A DNA stretch of 60,929 nucleotides from UBA5232 sp964557565 (GTDB lineage: Bacteria; Patescibacteriota; Dojkabacteria; SC72): assembly GCA_964557565.1 (NCBI GenBank), contig CAZLAH010000002.1, forward strand, positions 1 through 60,929, given 5' to 3'. Of the stretch, positions 24,669-32,694 are shown piece by piece; positions within the stretch are counted from its first letter, which is position 1; each line of letters begins with the position of its first letter. A program made the translations under genes and the position numbers. The notes under the pieces were generated by a model. That model was given only the letters and a program-made list of their open reading frames with translations, searched no databases and was not told the origin of the DNA.

Positions 24669-25802
24669 ATGAATAAAAGAAGATCCCTCGCTCTCTCGCT
24701 TTTTCTTCTACTATCGATAGTTGGGTCTTTCTTTCTTTTGCTCCCTAGTTTTAAATCAGATGCTGGATCATTAACTGCAGCATATATGTACTTAAGTAGA
24801 ATTAAAACAGATATAGACGGCTCGACTGCTACGGTGGAATACGTAGTAGCATTAGCACCTGCACAAACAATACCTACTGGAGGAACAGTTACCTTGTATT
24901 TCCAAGAAGACGACGACGCATACTGGTGTAGAACAGCAGGTGCCTTAACAGTCGAGGGGGTTGCTCTCTCTGCTGCAGATATGTCATCTACAAACTGGGC
25001 AATTGATTCTGCCCTGCCATCTTCAAGTACACTTTCTGCGACTTGCACACAAGGATCCGATGCTAGTTCTGTAGATACTATTACTATTTCAAATGTCGGA
25101 GAATTAACTGCAGGAACAACATATGGTGTCAAGATTACAAATGGCTCAACTGCTGGAGTAATTGGTACTGACGATACAGCTGGTGAGCATAATGTTACAA
25201 TAGAAGCAAAGAATGGTACAACGATTGATTCAAGTACATTCAAAGTATATTTAATCGCAAACGATCAAGTTGTCGTATCAGCAACTGTCGCCTCTATTCC
25301 ATCTGTTAATTGCAGTATCAGTACTAATTCAATAGATTTGGGATCTCTCTATCCTGGAGGTTCTTTCTCAACTGGGAACCATACAATTGCAACTAGTACA
25401 TCTGCAACCACTAGTGGATATTACTGGGCAGTATACGGTGAAGGCGACGGTTCTACAGATGCAGGACTTTACAAATCTTCTGCTACGACATACCTTTTAG
25501 CTTCAACGGGTAGCACAACTATAGATTTAACAACTCCGGGAGGAGAAGGTTTTGGATTAGTTGCTTCTGATCCAGACGGAGCAGGAACAGCAAGTATCAC
25601 TACTGATTTTAGTAATGGTACTCCCGGAGTTTTTGGTGCGCTAGATAGAGGCCCTGCAGGTGCTCAGCTATTACTTTACCAAAATGGCCCAGAGACAGTG
25701 TCTGAAAGTTCAACTATTACATATGGAGCAAAAGCTGGAACATCAGCGGTAGCAGGAAGTTACCAGGAGACCGTAACTTTCTCTTGTGGTGGTTACTATT
25801 AA
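24669..25802 (+). CDS. Exported Ser/Thr-rich protein
   Basis: A 377-residue protein with a signal peptide (about 1-32) and a mature part very rich in Ser, Thr, Gly and Ala with few charged residues, typical of secreted beta-sandwich structural proteins. A few paired Cys residues occur (YWCRTAGAL, SATCTQG, VNCSIS, SCGGYY at the end). Its last segment (SISTNSIDLGSLYPGGSFSTG to the end) resembles the C-terminal domain of the preceding exported protein in layout. It may be an S-layer or pilin-like component, but this is inference. Two bases separate it from the next gene. Confidence 0.65.
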   Translation: MNKRRSLALSLFLLLSIVGSFFLLLPSFKSDAGSLTAAYMYLSRIKTDIDGSTATVEYVVALAPAQTIPTGGTVTLYFQEDDDAYWCRTAGALTVEGVALSAADMSSTNWAIDSALPSSSTLSATCTQGSDASSVDTITISNVGELTAGTTYGVKITNGSTAGVIGTDDTAGEHNVTIEAKNGTTIDSSTFKVYLIANDQVVVSATVASIPSVNCSISTNSIDLGSLYPGGSFSTGNHTIATSTSATTSGYYWAVYGEGDGSTDAGLYKSSATTYLLASTGSTTIDLTTPGGEGFGLVASDPDGAGTASITTDFSNGTPGVFGALDRGPAGAQLLLYQNGPETVSESSTITYGAKAGTSAVAGSYQETVTFSCGGYY

Positions 25803-25804
25803 CT

Positions 25805-26806
25805 ATGAAAAACAACAATTTACTTGCTGCCCCGCATATATACAAAAACTTCGCGCTTTTACTAATTACAGTAATTCTTTTTTTCTTTTCAATAGAAACA
25901 CCTGTAGATGCCCAGTCTGCTCTTTCAATTGGAATGGCACCACCATCTAAGAAGTTAAATCTCAAACAATCACAAATATACACAGGAGAAATAGTAGTTT
26001 GGAATCTCTCTCAAGTTACTACAAAGTACAAAATTGTTGTAAAAGGTTTCCGACAAATTGAAAACCAACCAGGTACCGCAATGATATTAACTGAGGAAGA
26101 AGAATCGAGAACTCTCTATTCCGCTTCGGAATGGATCTCCATCTCTAGAGGTGAAATAGATTTAGTCCCGAACAAAAACGAGAAAATATATTACAAGATA
26201 GAGGTTCCAGACGATGTTACCAAAGGAGAGTATCTTGCTATGATTGCTTTCATTTCAGAATCTGAAAACAAGTCTTTGGGAACTGCAGCTTTTACTACAC
26301 TCTCTTCAGGAGTTCCAATGCTAATAAAAGTGGGAGAAGATTTTGTAGAAAATGCAGAATTACTTAAGTTTGAAACAGACAAAAATTTTTACGAAACCCC
26401 TTCTGTAAGATTTTTAACAAGAATTAAGAATTTAGGAGATACACATATCTCCCCCATTGGAGAAATAGTTCTCACAAATATTTTCAACCAAGAAATTACC
26501 CGAATACCTTTTAATGAAAATTTCCAAAGTATATTAAGAGGAAACAATGGCGAATACAATATAGATTGGAATTATGGCTCTTTCTTAACAAAAGAAAACG
26601 AAATTGTGCTAGGTCCAATCAAAGCTAACTTAATTGTTACTTACAGAAATTTCCAACCAGGCTTCTCTCCAATAATTGCTGAAACTTCTTTCTGGATCAT
26701 ACCTTGGAAATATATACTCCTAATAATTCTCACAATAGTAACCGTTGTGATATTATGGAATTTGAGGAAAAGAAGAAAGAATATACCTCAACCATTACCT
26801 AAATAA
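25805..26806 (+). CDS. Exported DUF916-like protein with C-terminal membrane anchor
   Basis: A 333-residue protein with a signal peptide (to about 40), an immunoglobulin-like extracellular region (IYTGEIVVWNLSQVTTKYKI, then a second sandwich around KNFYETPSVRFLTRIKNLGDTHISP) and a C-terminal helix (YILLIILTIVTVVILW) with the basic tail RKRRKN. The layout resembles WxL-associated DUF916 surface proteins. The ATG at 25805 is two bases after the previous stop. It overlaps the next gene by one base (TAATG), so translation is coupled. Confidence 0.7.
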   Translation: MKNNNLLAAPHIYKNFALLLITVILFFFSIETPVDAQSALSIGMAPPSKKLNLKQSQIYTGEIVVWNLSQVTTKYKIVVKGFRQIENQPGTAMILTEEEESRTLYSASEWISISRGEIDLVPNKNEKIYYKIEVPDDVTKGEYLAMIAFISESENKSLGTAAFTTLSSGVPMLIKVGEDFVENAELLKFETDKNFYETPSVRFLTRIKNLGDTHISPIGEIVLTNIFNQEITRIPFNENFQSILRGNNGEYNIDWNYGSFLTKENEIVLGPIKANLIVTYRNFQPGFSPIIAETSFWIIPWKYILLIILTIVTVVILWNLRKRRKNIPQPLPK

Positions 26807-27738
26807 TGCATAATAGCGACATGATTAAATCTTTAGGAGTTACAATCTTACTCTTGGTCTTTTGGATATTACCTTTTTCTAATGTATATGCAAATATGGT
26901 TGTAACACCATTCAAAGAAGAAGTCCTGATATCCGCACAAGAGAAAATTAGAGAAACTCTCTCCCTCAAAAACAATGGTAAAGAAATAGTAAAGGTTTCC
27001 CCTGTTGTCTTTTCTTACAACCCTCAGACACAAACATTGATTGATACTGAGAACTATATCTTTGTTAGAACAGATAAAGAGATATTTACAATTAAGCCAA
27101 AAGAGACTTTAACATTAAACTATGAAATAGTCCCCCCGCTAAATATTAAACCTGGTACATATTTCAACCTGATTATATTAAAAAAGGAAGAAGAAGCTAT
27201 AAAAGATATTTCAAAAAATCCTATAGGAGCTATAGACTCACTATCCCATCTAGTAGTTATGCATGTAAAAGATGAAGAGAATTCAGTAATAGGTATAACT
27301 TCAGACTTTGCATTAACTACAATTTCCATAGAAGAAAATGGAATACCATTCATTAGGCCAACAAAGATAAAGTATGTTTACCAAAATATTTCTAACTATG
27401 TGCTTGAACCTCTTGGAGAGATACAGATATACAACAACAAGGGTAACTATGCACCAAAGTATATTAAAATAAATGAAGAGAAGGAAAAGCTATACCCAGG
27501 AGGAACAATTGAGAAGATTATAGATATCAACGAAATACATATTTCAGATATTCTCAATGGTAGATCAATAGTAGGAAGGTTTTACAACGGTATAGACGAG
27601 GGATTTAAGATTATAGAATTAAGACAAGAACCAAATTACTTATTTATTTCTATATTCTGTATATCATTGGGAATATTGATTATTCTCCTAAAGAGCTTAC
27701 TCTTTGACAGAAAAAAGCTTAGAAAGAATTCTGCATAA
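26806..27738 (+). CDS. Exported protein similar in layout to the DUF916-like neighbour
   Basis: A 310-residue protein with a signal peptide (to about 28), an early strand pattern VVTPFKEEVLISAQEKIRETLSLKNNG, which recalls chaperone-like Ig domains, a second sandwich and a C-terminal membrane helix (LFISIFCISLGILIILLKSLL) with a basic tail. It looks like a divergent partner of the preceding protein. The start overlaps the previous stop. Its 3' end overlaps the convergent rnhC gene by 20 bases. Confidence 0.68.
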   Translation: MHNSDMIKSLGVTILLLVFWILPFSNVYANMVVTPFKEEVLISAQEKIRETLSLKNNGKEIVKVSPVVFSYNPQTQTLIDTENYIFVRTDKEIFTIKPKETLTLNYEIVPPLNIKPGTYFNLIILKKEEEAIKDISKNPIGAIDSLSHLVVMHVKDEENSVIGITSDFALTTISIEENGIPFIRPTKIKYVYQNISNYVLEPLGEIQIYNNKGNYAPKYIKINEEKEKLYPGGTIEKIIDINEIHISDILNGRSIVGRFYNGIDEGFKIIELRQEPNYLFISIFCISLGILIILLKSLLFDRKKLRKNSA

Positions 27739-28621
27739 CCTTTACTGTTGTCTTGAAACTAATCTTTGCTACTTTAGAGAGTTCTTCTACACCATTCTTT
27801 TGAACAAATTCTTTAGCACTATCGATAACATTTGAAGCTCCTTTGGGAAAATTGAAATAGTAATTCTTACTCATATTCTCCATTTCTTCAAGAAATATAC
27901 CTCTAGCTATTACAGATGCCGTAGCTACTGCAATATCTGATTCTCCTTTATGATATTGCCTGAAATCTACCTCTTTGCCTAAAACACCTAATTCATTGAT
28001 TACCCTACTCTTTTGAGAAGAAAACTGATCTATTACTACATAGTCACACCGTATATTCTTTGTTTTCAAATCACTTAAACCCATCTCTATGACCTTAGAA
28101 TGCTGTTTTGCGAGAAGTATAGAGACATTCTTGTATTCTTTGTACAATTCATTATATTCAGAAGGAGAAACAACAGATGAATAGTAAAACTCATAATCCC
28201 GCAGAGAAGAATACATCTTCAATATTCTTTCATCAGAGAATTTCTTTGAATCTCCTACTCCCAAACAAGATATCTTTTCCATAATATCCTTATTTACAAA
28301 ACAAGCTACTACAACAAGGGGTCCAAAATAATCACCTTTACCAACTTCGTCTACACCAATATGAGGTGAGAGATCTTCTTTTGTACCATCATTACATCCT
28401 TCTTTGATTAAAGATATTGTCTCGGAAAAGTCTTCACTACCCTGTAAAACCATCTTCTTACTAGTATACACAGTACATACAGAACCTCTTTTGTTTTTCA
28501 TTCTTAAAGCTACATATTCATTGTTAAATGGATATTCTTCCCAACCATGTACAAGAAGCACACTCTTAAGATCTTTGATATCTTGAACATCTAATTGTAT
28601 AGAGACAGTATTTTGAGCCAT
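27719..28621 (-). CDS. rnhC: Ribonuclease HIII
   Basis: It cleaves the RNA strand of RNA-DNA hybrids. The 300-residue protein has the TBP-like N-terminal substrate-binding domain (about 1-80) and the catalytic domain beginning IGVDEVGKGDYFGPLVV (Asp-Glu of the active site), with a later DYVVIDQF and KGESDIAVATASVIAR. The N-terminal domain separates HIII from RNase HII. It is followed one base later in transcription order after cysS (28623). Confidence 0.94.
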   Translation of the reverse strand: MAQNTVSIQLDVQDIKDLKSVLLVHGWEEYPFNNEYVALRMKNKRGSVCTVYTSKKMVLQGSEDFSETISLIKEGCNDGTKEDLSPHIGVDEVGKGDYFGPLVVVACFVNKDIMEKISCLGVGDSKKFSDERILKMYSSLRDYEFYYSSVVSPSEYNELYKEYKNVSILLAKQHSKVIEMGLSDLKTKNIRCDYVVIDQFSSQKSRVINELGVLGKEVDFRQYHKGESDIAVATASVIARGIFLEEMENMSKNYYFNFPKGASNVIDSAKEFVQKNGVEELSKVAKISFKTTVKVMQNSF

Positions 28622-28622
28622 A

Positions 28623-30101
28623 TTATTTCCTTACTAACTTTTGACCTTCTGAAGTATCTAAAACAGTATATCCTAATTCTAGTAGTTGATCTCTAATTTG
28701 ATCCGCCTTTTCGTAGTTCTTTTCTTCTTTCGCAATTTTTCTGTCTTGCAAAAGCTCTTCTGCTTTTGGGAAAGTTATATCATCAGAGACTCCAATGTGA
28801 TCTACGAAAGTGAGTGACAGCTCTGTTATATTCTCTAAATCCAATCCAAGTACTTTGTCAAAATCAAGAATTGTAGAAAGAATATCTTCTTTCTTTTCGT
28901 CTGATTTAAGTAACTCATTCACTAATGCCAATATTCCAGACATATTGAGATTGTTGTTTAAAAGTTCTTTAAATCTCGAAACATAATCTAACAACAAATC
29001 ACCTTTCGTATCTCCCAAAGCTCTAATCTTAGTATTTAGATTCAATCTAGCATTCTTTGCCCCTAAGAGAGCTTCTTGAGAATACTGAATTCTTGTTCTG
29101 TAATTAATTGAGAGAAAAAGATATCTCAAATCTAATGCTTTAAAACCATCACTTATTAATTCTGGTAATGTAGATGCTCCACCACTACTTTTAGAAAGCT
29201 TACCATTATCACTATTTACTAGCCATTCATTATGTACCCAGTACTTTACCACTGGATGTCCGAATGCTCCAATATTTTGAGCCCTCTCATTTGTATGATG
29301 AACAGGGATATGATCTATACCACCAGTATGAATATCAAATCTTTCTCCAAGTATCGCGGTACCCATTGCAGAACACTCTATGTGCCATCCAGGGAATCCA
29401 TCCCCCCAAGGAGAAGACCAATTCATGATATGGTCTTTGTATTTACCAACTCTTTTCATCCAAAGTACAAAATCAGCTGGATGTTTCTTTAAAGGGTCAA
29501 CATCTACTTCCTCTCTAACTGCTGTCTCTTTTTCGTCTAAATTTTGTCCCGTAAATATTGTATAGTCAGGAATTTTAGTAACATCAAAATACAATGCCTG
29601 TTCTGTCTCATATGTATATCCATTCTCAACTATCTTCTTTGTAATCTCTATCATTTCATTTACATATGATGTAGCTCTAGTCCAACCGTATTTTTCAACA
29701 TCACTGAAAGTTAAATTGTCCGGAATAGTTTCTCCATTTGGAGCAAGTATATTTAGATTCCTAAAGTCTTCCAAGACTGTATCAATGTATTTGTTTGCTA
29801 TATCAATCGGTTGAATACCTTCTCTTTCTGCTTGTCTGTCCATTTTATCCTCACCGAAATCACTTCCGAAATCATCAGTAGAAGACATATGACCTACATC
29901 TGTAATATTCATTACTCTTTTTACATCATATCCTAAATACAAAAGTGCCCTATGCAATATATCCCAGTTTACATATGATCGAATATTTCCAATATGCATT
30001 CTAGAATATACTGTAGGACCACAGCTATACATGGATATCTCTCCATCCTTATTTGGTTGTATTTCTACAATACCCTTATCTAGTGTTGAATATATTTTCA
30101 T
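28623..30101 (-). CDS. cysS: Cysteinyl-tRNA synthetase
   Basis: A class I synthetase that charges tRNA-Cys. The 492-residue protein shows SCGPTVYSRMHIGNIRSYV (Zn ligand Cys and HIGH-type motif), IECSAMG and HTGGIDHIPVHHTNE (Zn site), and a KMSKS-type loop GKLSKSSG. The C-terminal anticodon region is present. It overlaps recR by one base at 30101, so the two are in one operon. Confidence 0.97.
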   Translation of the reverse strand: MKIYSTLDKGIVEIQPNKDGEISMYSCGPTVYSRMHIGNIRSYVNWDILHRALLYLGYDVKRVMNITDVGHMSSTDDFGSDFGEDKMDRQAEREGIQPIDIANKYIDTVLEDFRNLNILAPNGETIPDNLTFSDVEKYGWTRATSYVNEMIEITKKIVENGYTYETEQALYFDVTKIPDYTIFTGQNLDEKETAVREEVDVDPLKKHPADFVLWMKRVGKYKDHIMNWSSPWGDGFPGWHIECSAMGTAILGERFDIHTGGIDHIPVHHTNERAQNIGAFGHPVVKYWVHNEWLVNSDNGKLSKSSGGASTLPELISDGFKALDLRYLFLSINYRTRIQYSQEALLGAKNARLNLNTKIRALGDTKGDLLLDYVSRFKELLNNNLNMSGILALVNELLKSDEKKEDILSTILDFDKVLGLDLENITELSLTFVDHIGVSDDITFPKAEELLQDRKIAKEEKNYEKADQIRDQLLELGYTVLDTSEGQKLVRK

Positions 30102-30724
30102 TATATATCTCTCCTTCCTTCTAATGCTTTTTTTAATGTTAACCTATCTGCATACTCTAGATCTGCACCTGTTGGTAATCCCATTGCTAATCTAGTTATC
30201 TTTATTTTACCCTCTTTTACTAAATTCTTAAACAGATCAATAACGTAGCTAGCAGTAGCCTCACCCTCTAAACTTGGATTTGTAGCGACAATGATTTCTA
30301 ATGAATCTTCGTTAGTTAACAACTCCTCTACTCTCTTTTTTAACTCCTTGAATCTTAACTCATCTGCTCCAATTCCTTCAGAAGGAGATATGACTCCACC
30401 TAAAACAAAATACAAGCCATCATATACACCTGAATCCTCAAAAGCTACTACATCCAAAGGTTCCTCTACTACACATACTTTCTCTTTCTTTCTCAGTGGA
30501 CTACTACAAATTTCACACTCATCATCCTCCGATACATTGAAACATTTCTTACAATTTTTAACAGAACTCTCCATTTCCAAAAGAGAGTTAGCTAACTTAG
30601 AAGCATCCATATTGGGAGAACGAAGATAGTGATATGCCATTCTAGATGCAGACTTAGGACCAATACCTGGTAATTTACTAAACTCCTCTATCACTTGTTT
30701 AACACTCTTTGGTAAAACAGACAT
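30101..30724 (-). CDS. recR: Recombination protein RecR
   Basis: RecR forms a clamp that helps RecO load RecA on gapped DNA. The 207-residue protein has the HhH motif LPGIGPKSASRMAYH, a four-Cys zinc finger (CKKCFNVSEDDECEIC), and a Toprim domain with CVVEEPLDVVAFE and ATNPSLEGEATASY. It lies one base after ybaB, following the common order dnaX-ybaB-recR. Confidence 0.97.
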   Translation of the reverse strand: MSVLPKSVKQVIEEFSKLPGIGPKSASRMAYHYLRSPNMDASKLANSLLEMESSVKNCKKCFNVSEDDECEICSSPLRKKEKVCVVEEPLDVVAFEDSGVYDGLYFVLGGVISPSEGIGADELRFKELKKRVEELLTNEDSLEIIVATNPSLEGEATASYVIDLFKNLVKEGKIKITRLAMGLPTGADLEYADRLTLKKALEGRRDI

Positions 30725-30725
30725 A

Positions 30726-31016
30726 TTACTTAAACATACTCTTTAATTGATCTATATCCATATCTTGTACCATCTCTTTCTGTAACTTCTTCTGGTAATC
30801 CTTAAATGCTTCTTTAAAACCCTTCTTTATTGCATCTTCCATATCTGGTGAAAGATACTCTTCATCAATATGTACATCCTCTAATTCTTGAGCTCCATTC
30901 ATGAAAAGTTTGATCATACCATTCTTAGATTCACCCTTAATCTTCTTCTCTCTTAATTGATTCTGAAGCTTCTTAGCTTCATTCTGCATCTTTATTATTT
31001 CAATTGGATTTAACAT
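30726..31016 (-). CDS. ybaB: Nucleoid-associated protein YbaB/EbfC
   Basis: A small DNA-binding dimer that coats the nucleoid. The 96-residue protein has the expected helix-strand-helix pattern (KMQNEAKKLQNQL, NGMIKLFMNGAQELEDVHIDEEYL, DAIKKGFKEAFKDYQKK). I choose the ATG at 31016 (MLNPIEIIK); the TTG 18 bases upstream is less likely. It lies between dnaX and recR. Confidence 0.92.
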   Translation of the reverse strand: MLNPIEIIKMQNEAKKLQNQLREKKIKGESKNGMIKLFMNGAQELEDVHIDEEYLSPDMEDAIKKGFKEAFKDYQKKLQKEMVQDMDIDQLKSMFK

Positions 31017-31074
31017 AGCTATATTAATATACAAATTATATATGACAAGTAGATTATACTAGAAAAAAGGTATT

Positions 31075-32652
31075 TTACACACCATCAAATATCGCTTCTA
31101 TCTCACTTCCTAACTTCTTCCTTTTGAATTTGTTTTCCTCTTCTTTAGGTTCTTCTTTCTTTGTTGGAGTTGTAGGAAGATTTCTTAAAACAAAATCTGC
31201 ATCAGATTTACCCTTCGGCTTGATTGAATCATTGACAGTACAATCAATCCTACAAGTTACCCCATACACCTTTTTGAAAACATCGGCTATTATATTTCTA
31301 CTCTTAGGCATCTCCATTCTCTCCTTATGGAATTTAAAAGGTACATCTAAAAAGATCACACCATTTTCAAACTTTGAAACAGTAGCACCCTCTAAAAAAG
31401 CATAAAGGTGACCATTAAAAGGCTTAATCTCACTAACAAAAATATCCCATTTTTTCTTGATATCCTCAAGTGCTATATTAGCACATGACGACTCTTCTAT
31501 TACTGCTTGCTCTTCTTCCTTCACTTCTTCTACCTTCGGTGAAGCTATTTTATTCTTAACATCTCTATTTACTATCTGTACTTCATCTTTACTACCAGCT
31601 TTCATCATCTCAGGTATGATCATCTCTAGAACCAAAGGCTGATTATTTGCATACCTTATTCTGTTCTCAGCATCTAAGAAAAGATTTACCAACTTATGCA
31701 CTTCTTTCATTTCAATATCCTTCACAAATGCATATTCATCATCCAAACTTTCCCTTATCTTTTGACTTAAGATCTCTCTAAGTATATCTAAAACATATGT
31801 TGTGAATTGTTGGATATTTACACCTGTATTTTCCAATTCCTCTACTATTTCCAAGGATCTAGAGCCATTTCCTTCTAAAAGATTCTTTAAAAGAAGTAAT
31901 ACCTGATCCTTGTTGGGGATACCAAGTATTTTTCTTACCTCATCTACAGAAATTTCCTGTTTACTATCCTCTTGCCCAGAATATACAACATCAAGTATGG
32001 AGAGAGCATCTCTGTAACTACCTTTTGCATTATTTACAACAATTTCTAAAGCATCACCCTTTATTTTAATACCTTCTTTTTTAGCAATACCCTCTACCAA
32101 TTCCCTGATCTCACTCTCTGTACCTAGACGAAAATCATATCTTTGACATCTTGAGAGAATTGTAGGAGGTAATTTATGTACATCTGTTGTAGCGAATATG
32201 AATATTACATGCTCTGGGGGTTCCTCTAGTGTCTTAAGAAGAGCATTGAAAGCCTCAGTGGTAAGCATATGGACCTCATCGACTATGTATACCTTAAAAC
32301 GTCCCTGAGAGGGTGAGAACTCGATCTTCTCTTTCAATTCCCTTATCTGATCAATACCTCTATTTGATGCAGCATCTATCTCTATGAGGTCTAGAAATCT
32401 CCCATCTGCAACACTTTTACATATCTCACACTCATTACATGGATTACCATCTTTTTTAGGATTTAGGCAATTAACTGCCTTTGCCAATATCCTTGCTGTA
32501 CTTGTTTTTCCTGTACCCCTAGACCCAACAAAAAGATATGCATGGGATATTTGATTTCCTTTTACAGCATTCTTAAGAAGCTTAGTTATGCTTTCCTGCC
32601 CTATTATTTCATTAAAATCTGCTGATCTGTATTTTTGGTATAGTGAAGACAT
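31075..32652 (-). CDS. dnaX: DNA polymerase III subunit gamma/tau
   Basis: The clamp-loader ATPase. The 525-residue protein has Walker A FVGSRGTGKTSTAR, a four-Cys zinc motif (CLNPKKDGNPCNECEIC), Walker B-type VYIVDEVHML and sensor ILSRCQRYDF. A charged linker and a C-terminal domain follow. The start at 32652 is backed by a promoter whose +1 is the A of the ATG (leaderless). It heads the dnaX-ybaB-recR-cysS-rnhC series. Confidence 0.96.
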   Translation of the reverse strand: MSSLYQKYRSADFNEIIGQESITKLLKNAVKGNQISHAYLFVGSRGTGKTSTARILAKAVNCLNPKKDGNPCNECEICKSVADGRFLDLIEIDAASNRGIDQIRELKEKIEFSPSQGRFKVYIVDEVHMLTTEAFNALLKTLEEPPEHVIFIFATTDVHKLPPTILSRCQRYDFRLGTESEIRELVEGIAKKEGIKIKGDALEIVVNNAKGSYRDALSILDVVYSGQEDSKQEISVDEVRKILGIPNKDQVLLLLKNLLEGNGSRSLEIVEELENTGVNIQQFTTYVLDILREILSQKIRESLDDEYAFVKDIEMKEVHKLVNLFLDAENRIRYANNQPLVLEMIIPEMMKAGSKDEVQIVNRDVKNKIASPKVEEVKEEEQAVIEESSCANIALEDIKKKWDIFVSEIKPFNGHLYAFLEGATVSKFENGVIFLDVPFKFHKERMEMPKSRNIIADVFKKVYGVTCRIDCTVNDSIKPKGKSDADFVLRNLPTTPTKKEEPKEEENKFKRKKLGSEIEAIFDGV

Positions 32653-32658
32653 GAGTAT

Positions 32659-32687
32659 ATACTAAAACAAAGCATATGCTTTGCCAA
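32659..32687 (-). promoter_or_regulatory. Leaderless dnaX promoter with palindromic operator
   Basis: Minus strand TTGGCA (32687-32682), 17 bases, TAGTAT (32664-32659), with +1 at 32652, the first base of the ATG. The spacer contains a perfect 16-bp palindrome CAAAGCATATGCTTTG (32668-32683), which is placed where a repressor would block RNA polymerase. Confidence 0.7.
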
Positions 32688-32694
32688 GTGAAAA

